Below are positions 8,040 to 17,047 of a stretch of 20,428 nucleotides of DNA, one piece after another. Origin of the DNA: Seminavis robusta (lineage: Eukaryota; Bacillariophyta; Bacillariophyceae; Naviculales; Naviculaceae); the NCBI GenBank assembly GCA_903772945.1, contig CAICTM010001946.1, forward strand, positions 1-20,428. The letters are read 5' to 3'. Below the pieces are notes generated by a model. It saw nothing but the letters and a program-made list of their open reading frames with translations. It had not been told where the DNA came from and did not search any database. The position numbers were made by a program, and so were the translations under genes. Numbering within the stretch: the stretch's first letter is position 1; the number at the start of each line of letters is the position of its first letter.

Positions 8040-9115
8040 ATATGGTTTTTATTAAAATATATATTTACCCAGTCTCTGGTATCTTTTCAAACTTCCCTTG
8101 GCTTTAGATTAAACAGCTGGAAAAATGGTGGTGGCAATAGAATTAGGGACACTGTTGAAGGAGATGTTGATGGATAATCCATTTCGGATCTGCTTTGACC
8201 ATTCAGATTAGGACCGTGACTTCACTCTAAAACAAAAAAAGTGCTCAAAAGAGAACTTTCCACTGTGCGGTGATAAGGTCGATGAACCTTCTGTTACCAG
8301 TTCAACTTCACGCTTGCCGTAGTCCATGTTTTGTCGTCTATTTCCGAAAGTGTGTCTCAAATTTACCGGTCTTAATCGGTTCGGGGTAGTCTTTTTCTAA
8401 TTCCTCGTACTCAGTACATAACAGGTGCTTTTCTTTCATAAATAAATAGTTCCCAATTGCCAGATTGCCAGGTACAGTCGGGTAGCTACTGTATTAATTA
8501 AAGTCTTTTCTATTTTAAAACAATTCCAACTGAGTTCTCCGGAGTCCGGAGTACGTATTCCTAGTAGTGTACTACTGAGTATTAAAATAGCTTGTACTGG
8601 AGTATTCTTAGTTGTACATACTACACTAGTACAGTACTGTAGACTAGTACAAAACAGGTGCTTTTGTTGATATTCCCCCAATTGCCATTCTTCGGCCATT
8701 GAGGGTAAAGACGGACAAAGTCACAGTCCTGGTTTGCTCCACTTGTTCGGAGGCTTATTCTCTGAGGGTCCCCCCCCGTGGCTTTTTTGTACAGTTGAAG
8801 TACCGTTTACCACGCTTGCCAAATGTCCACGACGTCCTACGGTACGATGACAAGCCCCTGGTACATGTATGCATACTAGTACTTTTGCCAGGGAAAGTAT
8901 CGGTGATGTACCTGCGGTACGTAAATCTGATGTGGTGGTTGCTGAAACGCTGAAACACTGGCCATCGATCGAGTACTAGTAGATCCGAAAAGCACAAGGT
9001 AGCCAAGCAGCTTCGCTTCTCACAAGATAAAGAACAAAAATTGGAACACACACAAAACCAACTTGCTCCTTTCATAAAAACAATTCTTCTTCTACACTAT
9101 CCACTCACTACCACC

Positions 9116-10609
9116 ATGACCTCCACCATGAAGCTCCTACAGACCACCCTCCTCAGACGGCACCGTTCCAACCCCATGCCCGCCGCCGACTCCAAGGCAT
9201 CTCCTTCCAATGATTCCATGATTGTGGATTTGGCCCGCAATGATGCGCTTCCTGCCCTCCGAGTCCTCCGCGAAACTCCCAAACTTCATCAGAGTGTCAA
9301 GACCGCCGTGATCCATGCCGAATCCTGTGTATGGTACGGCTCTGTCAAGATGGACTTGTTTGCTCTTGTCGAAGTCTTTTCTCTCTTGGGAGAACTTCCT
9401 CGCCTCCAAAGCATCACTGTCGATTTGTCCGACCTCAAGGTCCCCATGGCCGCATTGACGGCGTTGCTCCGAGGTGCCAAGGCCCTACGAGAATTGCACT
9501 TGATCAACATTCACCTGGTCGGCGACACCAAAGCACTCGACGAAGTGCTCAAGACACACAATCGCCTGCAACACGTCCGCTTTCTCCGCTGCACTGGCGT
9601 CGCCATTCAATCCTTCATGGCACACTTGCCCTCCCTCAAACGCCTCGAACTCCGCTACAGTGCCTTGGGTGAGCGCTGCACTACTACGGATGTCAACCCA
9701 TGGAAAATTTTGGGCGCTTCCACCACACTGCAGTCACTGACCATTCAAGAATTGGCCGATCTCACGACGGACAATGCCCTCTCCTTTTGCATGGCTCTCT
9801 CCGAACAACAATTGCGCGGCACCTGCCAATTGCAGGAATTGCACATGACCAGTGCCAGTACCACCGTAGATGGACAACAAATCGGACAAGCCATGGCCGA
9901 CATTTTCATCCTCCATTCCAACAACTGCACCATCAAGACGCTGACACTCAAATTCGGTCGCACATGGAAGACGGCCGGTCACACGGTCGCATCCATTCTC
10001 CAACGCAACCCGGGGCTGTCCAGTTTGTGCGTCGAACTCACGGGCGGAAATACTGCCACGTCCACTCATGCGGCACCCATCTTGCACGCGCTGACAAAGA
10101 ATAACACGTTGAAGCGGCTCAAAATTTGTTTGGATCGCGACATGCATCTCGATGAACCGCTCGAAGATGCCTTTCAATCGGCCATCGAACAGGTCCTCCT
10201 CCAACACAATCACGTATTGCAAAGTCTCGTCATTTTGGATGAAAATCGCGACAGGTATCTACTCACCAAAGACGCCAAACTCAAGTTGGAGTTGAATGCC
10301 ACCAAATTGCCCGCTCTGTTGCACAGTCACAATGGAACGCAACGAGACTACCTCAATGCCATGATTGATGCCAATAGTGGCAATTCGTTGGATGCCGTCT
10401 TTTACGCACTGTCCAATCAACCCAATCTGCTGCGGGACATGGAGTCTTTGGAAGTTTCAGCCGCACATCCAACAACAATGAAGAAACAGCAAAAGAGTCT
10501 CATTGACAGTGACAGCGAGAGTGACGATGAATCCACACGGTACTGGGGCATTCCCATTGTCAAGCGAAAGTCCAAGAGAAAGACTATCAAGGACTTTTTC
10601 AAAGTCTAA
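9116..10609 (+). CDS. LRR-like protein of unknown function, 497 aa
   Basis: The start is ATG 9116, in a strong context (CCACCATGACC); the frame is open further upstream but lacks an earlier ATG. The middle (about residues 85-370) repeats the LRR rhythm: L-x-x-L-x-L blocks such as LPRLQSITVDLSDLK, ALRELHLINIHL, LPSLKRLELRYSAL, NTLKRLKICL. This resembles ribonuclease-inhibitor-type repeats, which form a curved binding surface. The C-terminus has a Ser/Asp/Glu cluster (SDSESDDES), then a basic KRKSKRK stretch that could be a nuclear signal. There is no signal peptide or membrane segment, so it is probably cytosolic or nuclear. Single exon. Such LRR proteins are numerous in diatoms; the partner cannot be predicted. 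Confidence 0.85.
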   Translation: MTSTMKLLQTTLLRRHRSNPMPAADSKASPSNDSMIVDLARNDALPALRVLRETPKLHQSVKTAVIHAESCVWYGSVKMDLFALVEVFSLLGELPRLQSITVDLSDLKVPMAALTALLRGAKALRELHLINIHLVGDTKALDEVLKTHNRLQHVRFLRCTGVAIQSFMAHLPSLKRLELRYSALGERCTTTDVNPWKILGASTTLQSLTIQELADLTTDNALSFCMALSEQQLRGTCQLQELHMTSASTTVDGQQIGQAMADIFILHSNNCTIKTLTLKFGRTWKTAGHTVASILQRNPGLSSLCVELTGGNTATSTHAAPILHALTKNNTLKRLKICLDRDMHLDEPLEDAFQSAIEQVLLQHNHVLQSLVILDENRDRYLLTKDAKLKLELNATKLPALLHSHNGTQRDYLNAMIDANSGNSLDAVFYALSNQPNLLRDMESLEVSAAHPTTMKKQQKSLIDSDSESDDESTRYWGIPIVKRKSKRKTIKDFFKV

Positions 10610-11388
10610 GCAAGCAAGCAATACAACATACAACCGCAACGCAAAGCAGCCATCATGCAAAACATACATACATGTACTACGTATACTGCTAGAGAGTAAA
10701 ACCCGCAAATTAGATCACACCAGTTTTTGTCATCTTTGTCAAAAGACTACAACAACTAGCTAGTAATACTACTACTTTGGTCATGTACAATTCGGTACTT
10801 GCATCGGCCCCAATCAAGCTACCTGGTACTGACTGTTCGAGTTGCCAGCCAGAAGATCTAGACTATTTGTAGGAATGATGAATCTCCCACGTGACTTTCT
10901 TGCATGCGTCCAAGACCTGATGTGCAGATCCTAGGCTTCTGCTTTCTGCTGCCACCTCAAACAGCGAAGTAGGACACGTTGTACCCTGCCGTAGCTACTA
11001 GCTAGTACGTGAAAGCTCATCGCTACGAATGCTGCACCGTGTGGCCGTGGTACGCGCAAAAGAATGCAAATCGAGCCTTCTTGCTTCCCTCCACTCCACA
11101 ACGGACCAAACATCTGCTGGATCCTGCAACACCGTACCTTTAGAACCGCTTTGGTGATGCCTTGTAGCTACGAAGGCTGGCATTCAGTAAGACTTGGTAT
11201 CGGAACGTCTAAATCTGCGCATGTAATTGATCTACCCTATTCGTGTATGTGTTCTGTATCTCTATTCATGAGGCGACTGGAAGCATCACAGCTCTAGCGA
11301 GTTGCCGTCGGGAAAATCCATCAGCCAACAATGTGTATGTGTCCTCGTACCGGTAGTATATCTCTAACGTAATTCAGGCCTGAAAACT
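10610..11388. other. intergenic region between convergent genes
   Basis: Holds the 3' flanks of the LRR gene (+) and the S28 peptidase (-). Visible are AAGCAAGCAAGCAA right after the LRR stop, CTAGCTAG at about 10755 and 10996, and one TACCGGTA palindrome (11348-11355). The short open frames have no recognisable content. Confidence 0.6.
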
Positions 11389-13092
11389 CTAGTTGTTGTT
11401 CTGGAAAATCTCATTCAACCAAACTGCAATCTGGTCAGATATCTGCTGATGAGCTCTTTCCACATCGGGGGTATCGACTTGGAGTTGATGGGTTAGCTCG
11501 GAGTGGTGGACACCATTTTCCATGGTGAAGACTGCAATGTCGGGATTGTCCCGAAGAGGCTCGGTATAAGACAGAGGGAACCAACCATCATTGGCACCAT
11601 TCGTCAAGATGAGTCGAGTGACACCGGACAAATCATTGAGTCCGAATTCCTTGTCCAGATAGTGGGGGTCGAGGTCAATTCCATAGTTTTCGCGGCAGTA
11701 CTCCTCGTCATCTTGAAGATGGTACTCAGCGGGTGGCCACATAGTGGCGTTGCTCTTGCCAATCTGTGGGTTCAGATAGCAACACACGGCGCCCCAAAGG
11801 TCATCTTGCTCCTCGTCGTACTCGTCGATAGAGAGACATTGTGACTTCTTCGTCATTGCCTGAATGTAAGCATTTATCCTCTCTGGAAAGGTCTGAGATT
11901 GGTCCTGGAGGATCTTGCAGCCCTGATAGAACTGAGCCTCCGGACCGGGAGGGTAGTAGTCCATCAAAGTGTTGCCAAAGTAGGACACGGTGATGCCAAT
12001 CAGGAACTCTGCGAGACCTGGGCCATCCATGTCTTTGGGGAGAGTATGAGGGCAGATTCCGTACTCCTTAGCCTCATGCATGATATCCTGGGATCCAGTT
12101 TTGATGGACTGCAACCTTTCTTGGGTGTCTTCCACAAAGTCTCGCACAGCATCGGGGCAGCCCGGGGAAATCCTCTCTGCAACCAACGTAATCTGCTCAT
12201 AATAGTGATAGGGACTCACCCGATGCCCAAACAAGAACAAACAAGGAGAGCCACCATAACCAATGTCCACCACGTCGGGATATGTTTTCCGAGCCAAGAC
12301 AGACAAGAGCCCCGCATAGGATGCACCCACGGTCATGACTGGGCAGTACGTGGGCGATCCCCGAGGGCCACAGCCCAATTCGCGTTGCTTGTACTGAATC
12401 AGATTCACTACATCTTGGAGGGTCTGTCGCGGGGTTAGCTGCTCGGCAATTTCTTTTGGGGTGGGCTGCTCGACAGGAAAAGACACTCCAAAGTACCTGT
12501 GCTCCTGGGGAATTGCAAGAAAAGGTGGTATGTGAGTCGTATGCTTGCCAGCATGATAGAGTTGTGATCGGGGGGATCCAAGGTGCCCTACCTCATTAAG
12601 AGTCACAGCGCCAAACCGTTTAGCCAACACTTCAGAAACGAAGGGATATAGAATACCTTCCAAAGGTCCTTCCCCCCCAAAGATCAAGAAGATGGGGTGT
12701 CCAGGACCTCTCCAGTAGTTTCGATTCTCGTAGTAGCGCTGTTGGAATGTTCCAGAGCTTGGTTTGCTGTGATCAACAATCTGCGGAAAGAACAGCGCCT
12801 TGCTGGGGTCATGAAGATAGTATTCGTCATGGCTTTCAGCTCGAGAAATCGATCCAATCTCAGCTTCCGAGTTGTCGGTGACCATGGATCCGGTTTTGAG
12901 TGTTTCTGGCAAGATCGCTGGGCGTTGGTGTTGCGATGCAATCAATCCAAGAACCAAAGCCAAGCAGAAGCTACCAATGGCTATCTGTCTGAATATAGGA
13001 GGCCTCCCCACTTCATCGTCCCGACGGGGAAACTCCCAACTGGAATCTCTTCCGTTGTCCGTGCTTCCATAACCCACTCCAGCAGCCTCCAT
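11389..13092 (-). CDS. S28 family serine carboxypeptidase, membrane-anchored, 538 aa
   Basis: Belongs to the Pro-X carboxypeptidase / dipeptidyl peptidase II family (peptidase family S28), which cleaves after proline in acidic compartments or outside the cell. Coding parts are 13092-12592 and 12504-11389, with an 87-nt intron between. In the spliced protein, EHRYFG (168-173) matches the family's EHRYYG; the nucleophile is Ser229 in GASYAG; Asp473 lies in NGANDGW; His500 or His501 in GVHHSEL completes the triad. About residues 34-53 form one hydrophobic segment after a short charged N-terminus, which suggests a signal anchor (type II) in the endomembrane or vacuolar system. All catalytic residues are present, so it should be active. 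It is divergent from the glycosyltransferase gene at 13491, with 398 bp between the start codons. Confidence 0.93.
   Translation of the reverse strand: MEAAGVGYGSTDNGRDSSWEFPRRDDEVGRPPIFRQIAIGSFCLALVLGLIASQHQRPAILPETLKTGSMVTDNSEAEIGSISRAESHDEYYLHDPSKALFFPQIVDHSKPSSGTFQQRYYENRNYWRGPGHPIFLIFGGEGPLEGILYPFVSEVLAKRFGAVTLNEVGHLGSPRSQLYHAGKHTTHIPPFLAIPQEHRYFGVSFPVEQPTPKEIAEQLTPRQTLQDVVNLIQYKQRELGCGPRGSPTYCPVMTVGASYAGLLSVLARKTYPDVVDIGYGGSPCLFLFGHRVSPYHYYEQITLVAERISPGCPDAVRDFVEDTQERLQSIKTGSQDIMHEAKEYGICPHTLPKDMDGPGLAEFLIGITVSYFGNTLMDYYPPGPEAQFYQGCKILQDQSQTFPERINAYIQAMTKKSQCLSIDEYDEEQDDLWGAVCCYLNPQIGKSNATMWPPAEYHLQDDEEYCRENYGIDLDPHYLDKEFGLNDLSGVTRLILTNGANDGWFPLSYTEPLRDNPDIAVFTMENGVHHSELTHQLQVDTPDVERAHQQISDQIAVWLNEIFQNNN
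12505..12591 (-). other. 87-nt in-frame intron of the S28 gene
   Basis: On the minus strand GAG|GTAGGGC opens it and CCTTTTCTTGCAATTCCCCAG|GAG closes it. The intron is a multiple of three and has no stop, so the frame reads straight through. The translated 29 residues (from V-G-H-L-G-S) interrupt the conserved LNE-EHRYFG junction, which splicing restores. Confidence 0.85.
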
Positions 13093-13490
13093 CCTTCCTT
13101 TTGTGATATGAGAAAGACGATCCCGAAGCTGTTTTCTCGTAAGTAATAAGAAGATTCATGGGTGATTCGTACAGCATCTTCCAATCATTTCTTCCGTATC
13201 CGAGCTGAGGTGTGCACTTGCATGATTTCGTGAGACTCCGAAGCACATCGCATTTGCTTGCTGGATGTGACATGATGCACCGTGGATCAAATAGTCCCAA
13301 GTCCCAAGACGTCCGCTCGTAAAATTGACGCCACTGGGGACTGGACTCCGACTCGACTCGTCCAGTCTCGACTTTCACTCGTGACACGGAGAGGGCCTAA
13401 ACTTGACGCGACTGAACCGCTTGGAGCCTCGCCAGTTCCAGCACAATATTCCTCCCTCTCTGCCTCCTCAACAACTACCTCTATCGAGCC
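13093..13490. promoter_or_regulatory. divergent promoter region between S28 and glycosyltransferase genes
   Basis: 398 bp separate the two start codons. An inverted repeat GACTGGAC...GTCCAGTC (13339-13346, 13360-13367) with a 13-nt spacer lies near the middle. No clear TATA box is seen for either gene. Confidence 0.45.
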
Positions 13491-15037
13491 ATGGCGCCAA
13501 GATGCTCCTCGAGTTCGCCATTCATGATGTGCGCCTTTGTGCTGGTAGCGCTGGGTGTTACGACTCTGGTGTTGGAAGTGATCGGACTTCGCAAGCTGAA
13601 CCAAAGGGGCGTCTTTGAAACGAATGCGGAATTGTCGACACCGACACAACTTGGCAACGAAATGATGCCATCGATACTGCACAAGCTAGAGAGTCTGCAA
13701 GAGCAGTTACTACAAGAGCGTGACAGTATGTCATCCACGGCAATTTCCAAGGAGCTCAGGGCGATTCGAACATCGCTGGAGGCTCTCGTAGAACAATCTA
13801 CAATGGAGGGCACAACCACAGTCCCGACAGCGGCAAGAGTGGAAGGGGGGAACAACACCACGGGTCAGACAAGCAGGAGGCAAGAAATCACTACAACTGA
13901 TGCCATGCAAGAGAAAGAACCGCTTACTATTGAACAAACAGCAGACGCGCTGGCAATAGAACCACTACAGTCCATAGAGCCACACCAGAAGGAAGATAGA
14001 TCGACGGTGCTACAGAAAATTGGTGGTTCTTTTGATCCATCTCAGTTTTATCCGCAATTGACACTGGAAGACTATCAACATCTCGAGCATTTCCGGCCAA
14101 GTGGGAGTTGGCTCACGTCCTGTGCCAAGATGCTTGCCAAAGATGCCACCATTGTCAAACCCTTTCCTACGAACCGCGTCAATTACGCCTTGGGAGACTG
14201 CATCAAGGTGAGAATGAATCAATCGAGTCATCCAACATGAACTGCGAAAGTGGCATGGATAATTGAAACTTGAGAATGGTTCCACTCGCACTTTTTCTTT
14301 TGTCTTTTTCTGTGAAATGCACCTGACTTTTTCTCCTTCCTTGTATACACACACACAACACTCAACTCTTGCCTACCGTACGGTAGGCATGCGATGACCG
14401 ATGCGCCACGCCTCAGGGCCATCCCGACCACACTGCCACAAATGTGGGAGAGGATTATTCCGCTACCATGGCTGGTCACTATGGACACTATATGTGCCCC
14501 ACACGAAAGAACTTTACCTTTGTCCAGGACATGTTGCAACTGTTCGGGGAACGAGACACATTCATCAAACCTGATCCAGATGCCTTGGTCATTCATTTAC
14601 GGCTCGGAGATGTCATGGAAGGCACGGGAAAGCGACGCACTCGACAAGTGGACGAACAGTATCGACCCGACAAGATGCTGCGATATGGAGGATCGGGCAA
14701 GCACAATAATTTCAAATCGATTCATTCCATTTTCTCCGTGGACGAGTATCTGGCTGAAATTGACAAGGCCAATGCTACCAAAGTTGTGCTCGTGGGAGGC
14801 TCGCACAAACCCGACAAGTTTGCCAATTCGCGGGTCTATGCGGGCTGTCTCAGTCGAGGGCTGGCACTGGCGGGGAAGCAGGTGGAACTGCGAACGGATA
14901 TTGGTGACCCCGATCTCGATTTTTACTTTATGAGTCATGCCAAACTGTTCATGAGATCGACCGGTGGCTACTCCCGGTACCTCTCGGTCATGGTGAAAAT
15001 GCTGGGAGGACAGGTCGTGGAGAATGATCTTCCGTAG
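13491..15037 (+). CDS. type II membrane glycosyltransferase, fucosyltransferase-like, 455 aa
   Basis: Exons 13491-14207 and 14387-15037. ATG 13491 starts a short tail, then a membrane anchor (about residues 11-31), then a coiled-coil-prone stem (about 60-100) and a Ser/Thr/Gln-rich linker. This is the usual form of a Golgi glycosyltransferase. The catalytic part has IHLRLGDV (308-315), like the H-x-R-x-G-D motif that binds GDP-fucose in GT11/GT23/POFUT-type enzymes, and a C-terminal FYFMSHAKLFMRSTGGYSRY (418-437), which matches the nucleotide-sugar side of GT-B folds. Donor and acceptor are inferred only: fucosylation of glycans is likely but not proven. The intron donor is GTGAGA, phase 0. 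A second in-frame acceptor (AG at 14415-14416) would shorten the protein by 10 residues. Confidence 0.85.
14208..14386 (+). other. intron of the glycosyltransferase gene, 179 nt
   Basis: ATCAAG|GTGAGAATG at the donor; CTACCGTACGGTAG|GCATGC at the acceptor, after a CT-rich stretch with an ACACAC run. The frame closes exactly on both sides (phase 0). Confidence 0.75.
14370..14389. repeat. 20-bp perfect palindrome over the splice acceptor
   Basis: TGCCTACCGTACGGTAGGCA is identical on both strands and contains the AG at 14385-14386. Confidence 0.9.
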
Positions 15038-15555
15038 TTGACCGGATTTTGCTTCATCGGATAGCTACGTACATGCATGTAACAATAGTTTTGTACCATA
15101 TTCTGTCCAGGTGGTCTTCACACAAACTGCAGCGATGTATCTACCAGGAGGAATGTACCGATACGACAGGCCCACCAGTTTCTATAGGATAGACCTCAGC
15201 AACCAAGCGAATCCAGAACGTTTTGAATTTCTCTAGAGAGATGGCGAGTTAGGAACTGACTTGGTAGCAAGTGAAAAAAGCCTAGAGCGCGAGGAATTGG
15301 AAAAGCAAGAACTACAAGTGGAGCCCAAGTGAACCGCATAAACGCACAACAATGTGCAGTGTAACTGGCTAACGACTAAAAAATCAAGAACTCCAATTAT
15401 TCCATCAATTTGGAACCTCTTCATTTATTTTTCCTCAGGTAGTGTCACTTTCTCTATTTTAATTCATTTCACTGTCTGAATGTTCATTGTGGATTGATTG
15501 ACTGATCCAGTCTTCTCGTACCGTGCAATGCTGATTGATTGATTGAACTTGGTTA
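15038..15555. other. intergenic region between convergent genes
   Basis: 3' flanks of the glycosyltransferase (+) and glutaredoxin (-) genes. Nothing coding is recognised; the minus-strand frame near 15233-15424 has no family features. GATTGATTGA-type repeats lie at 15493-15545. Confidence 0.6.
15424..15429 (-). terminator. possible poly(A) signal of the glutaredoxin gene
   Basis: AATAAA on the minus strand, about 127 nt downstream of the glutaredoxin stop codon. Confidence 0.4.
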
Positions 15556-16068
15556 TTATTTTTCTTCTTCCAGAACCTCCTTCAACTCCCCACTTTCATG
15601 CATGGCAGTGATAATATCACATCCACCAATGAATTCTCCATTGACGTACAATTGAGGTATGGTGGGCCATTCGGAAAACTTCTTGACACCTTCTCGAATG
15701 GCGGGATAGTCAAGAACATTAACGGAGCTGAAATCCGCACCTTCCTTCTTGAGCACGTCCACCACACGAGCGGAAAATCCACACATGGGCATACTGGGGT
15801 TGCCCTTCATGTAGAGCATGACACGGTTGCCTTCCACATGGCTCTTAATCATGGCAATAGCTTCTTCTTCACCGTCCACAGTGGCCTTCTTTTGAGGAGC
15901 GAAATCGTCATGAGAATCAGACGACAAGAATCTTGGATTCGTGCCAACAGCAACGAGATGGCTGTTGTTGTTGGCCGCCGCCACCAACGACGATCGAACG
16001 GCTGTGCGGCTGACACCAAGGATCAGCGAGGACCTTGTAGAGCATCTCCTCAACGCGTTGGACAACAT
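15556..16068 (-). CDS. monothiol glutaredoxin, CGFS type, mitochondrial (Grx5-like), 170 aa
   Basis: CGFS-type glutaredoxins bind a [2Fe-2S] cluster with glutathione and hand it on in iron-sulfur protein assembly. The active site CGFS is at residues 96-99, preceded by YMKGNPSMPM (86-95). The cis-Pro loop WPTIPQLYVNGEFIGGCD (134-151) contains the glutathione-binding TIP and GGCD parts. Residues 1-50 are rich in Arg, Ser and Ala and lack acidic residues (MLSNALRRCSTRSSLI), as in a mitochondrial presequence; mature domain from about 65. The length and single domain fit Grx5/GLRX5 and exclude the multi-domain cytosolic PICOT forms. A plastid location is less likely, as no signal peptide precedes it. 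It is divergent from the fibrillin gene, 1.1 kb away. Confidence 0.95.
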   Translation of the reverse strand: MLSNALRRCSTRSSLILGVSRTAVRSSLVAAANNNSHLVAVGTNPRFLSSDSHDDFAPQKKATVDGEEEAIAMIKSHVEGNRVMLYMKGNPSMPMCGFSARVVDVLKKEGADFSSVNVLDYPAIREGVKKFSEWPTIPQLYVNGEFIGGCDIITAMHESGELKEVLEEEK

Positions 16069-16195
16069 CTTTAACTTGAGTGTATGGATGGGAATGATGA
16101 GGCAATCGTTGGATATGGGGATGCTCGAGGATGGTGTTGTGTTGTTGTGTGGTTCGTCGAAGTGCTTCCCAAAGGATTTTTGGATCTTCGTCAGC

Positions 16196-16203
16196 TGACG
16201 TCA
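16196..16203. promoter_or_regulatory. TGACGTCA palindrome, bZIP/CRE-type site
   Basis: A perfect CRE octamer 128 bp upstream of the glutaredoxin ATG, overlapping the second palindrome TCAGCTGA (16191-16198). TGACGT elements bind bZIP factors and are known in diatom CO2/cAMP-responsive promoters. Function here is inferred from position only. Confidence 0.4.
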
Positions 16204-16395
16204 TTGTGACGCAGGATGGATAAATCGACTCCCACGCCAACCTCTTCTCAAGAGTGGGAAGTGCTTGCTGGTCGCGGAGCTTCACACTACCGGTACTCTA
16301 GGTTTGCTGAGACTTACTCAACAGTTTGGTTCTCCGGCACAAACAAGCTCTCACCGTTGTACCTGGTACCTGGTACTACTGTACGATGTACCAGT

Positions 16396-16443
16396 GGTAC
16401 CGCCACGGTACGAACCAAAGGTACCGCCACGGTACGAACCAAA
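16396..16443. repeat. perfect tandem repeat, 2 x 24 bp
   Basis: Two identical 24-bp units starting GGTACCGCCACGGTACGAAC. They lie in a GTAC-rich patch (about 16360-16440). Confidence 0.9.
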
Positions 16444-16624
16444 GGGAGAGCGCCTCGCTCGGTGGAAAAATGCTGCACCTCTACCGGTAGGGCCTCGCAC
16501 CTCGGTGGCAGATATTCTGACCAAAGATTCTGCACGTCCACCTTGGTGGCAAGAAATTGGCACCTCTAGGGCTCGCACCTCGGCAGCAGAATTCTGCACC
16601 TCTCGCTGTAGGGCGGGCACCTTG

Positions 16625-17047
16625 ATGGCAACAATTAGTATCGAGAGCTTGCAATTTTATTTGACCCTATCTCAGTGTCAGTCACACGGAGAGTGCTATG
16701 TGAGCATCATGAAGGCTTATCCTGTGGATGGGTCTTTTTTTTGTCTGCCAACAGCGGCCACGTTGCCGGAAACGTTCCACTCAAGGCCAGGATCGTGTTT
16801 GGGGTTCATCAAGAGGGAGAGAGGCACTGGGAACTCACCGCTACCGGTACCAGTAAAACTGGCTTATTACCTGGTACTGTGCGATCTTTTGCAACAGCCA
16901 AAGCTGGGATATTTTGCCGCGGAACGAGTTGTCGAACCTTTTTCAGGGGCAATAGGGAAGAGGACATTATATGGATATGATCATTCGGGCAGCAGGCAGG
17001 TGGACGAGGATTTCGCCTGGCTGCGAAATCTGAAGCAAGGACACTGA
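16625..17047 (+). CDS. hypothetical open frame, 140 codons, weak
   Basis: The frame is open from about 16265 but has no ATG before 16625. The whole open stretch (about 260 codons) is unusually long for this intergenic DNA, and it encodes an 8-residue repeat over the 24-bp tandem units. No domain, signal or homology is recognised. Imperfect repeats of GCACCTC..TCGG/GGCAGCAG type make up much of its upstream part, so openness may come from repeat composition. It ends within the 14-bp repeats in front of the fibrillin gene. Confidence 0.2.
   Translation: MATISIESLQFYLTLSQCQSHGECYVSIMKAYPVDGSFFCLPTAATLPETFHSRPGSCLGFIKRERGTGNSPLPVPVKLAYYLVLCDLLQQPKLGYFAAERVVEPFSGAIGKRTLYGYDHSGSRQVDEDFAWLRNLKQGH

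Larger units (their letters stand above)
5933..9115. other. 3.2-kb stretch without a convincing gene
   Basis: Only short frames without recognisable domains or matching start context. It holds CTAGCTAG clusters (5997-6020, near 6580, 7453, 7563, 7670), many GTAC sites and two TACCGGTA palindromes. A 16-mer repeat sits at 6297-6312 and 6597-6612. A near-duplicate of about 25 bp occurs near 6853 and 6891 (GAAAATAAT...GGCCAAACG). Short repeats are shared between 8420-8462 and 8653-8687. The 3' part may include the promoter of the LRR gene. No tRNA or rRNA is recognisable. Confidence 0.6.

Noticed and set aside
8699..9075. Opposed frames of 84 and 106 codons
   Set aside because: No domains; they lie in the probable promoter of the LRR gene.
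9041..9115. Upstream extension of the LRR protein
   Set aside because: Open, but starts at TTG; the first ATG with a good context is at 9116.
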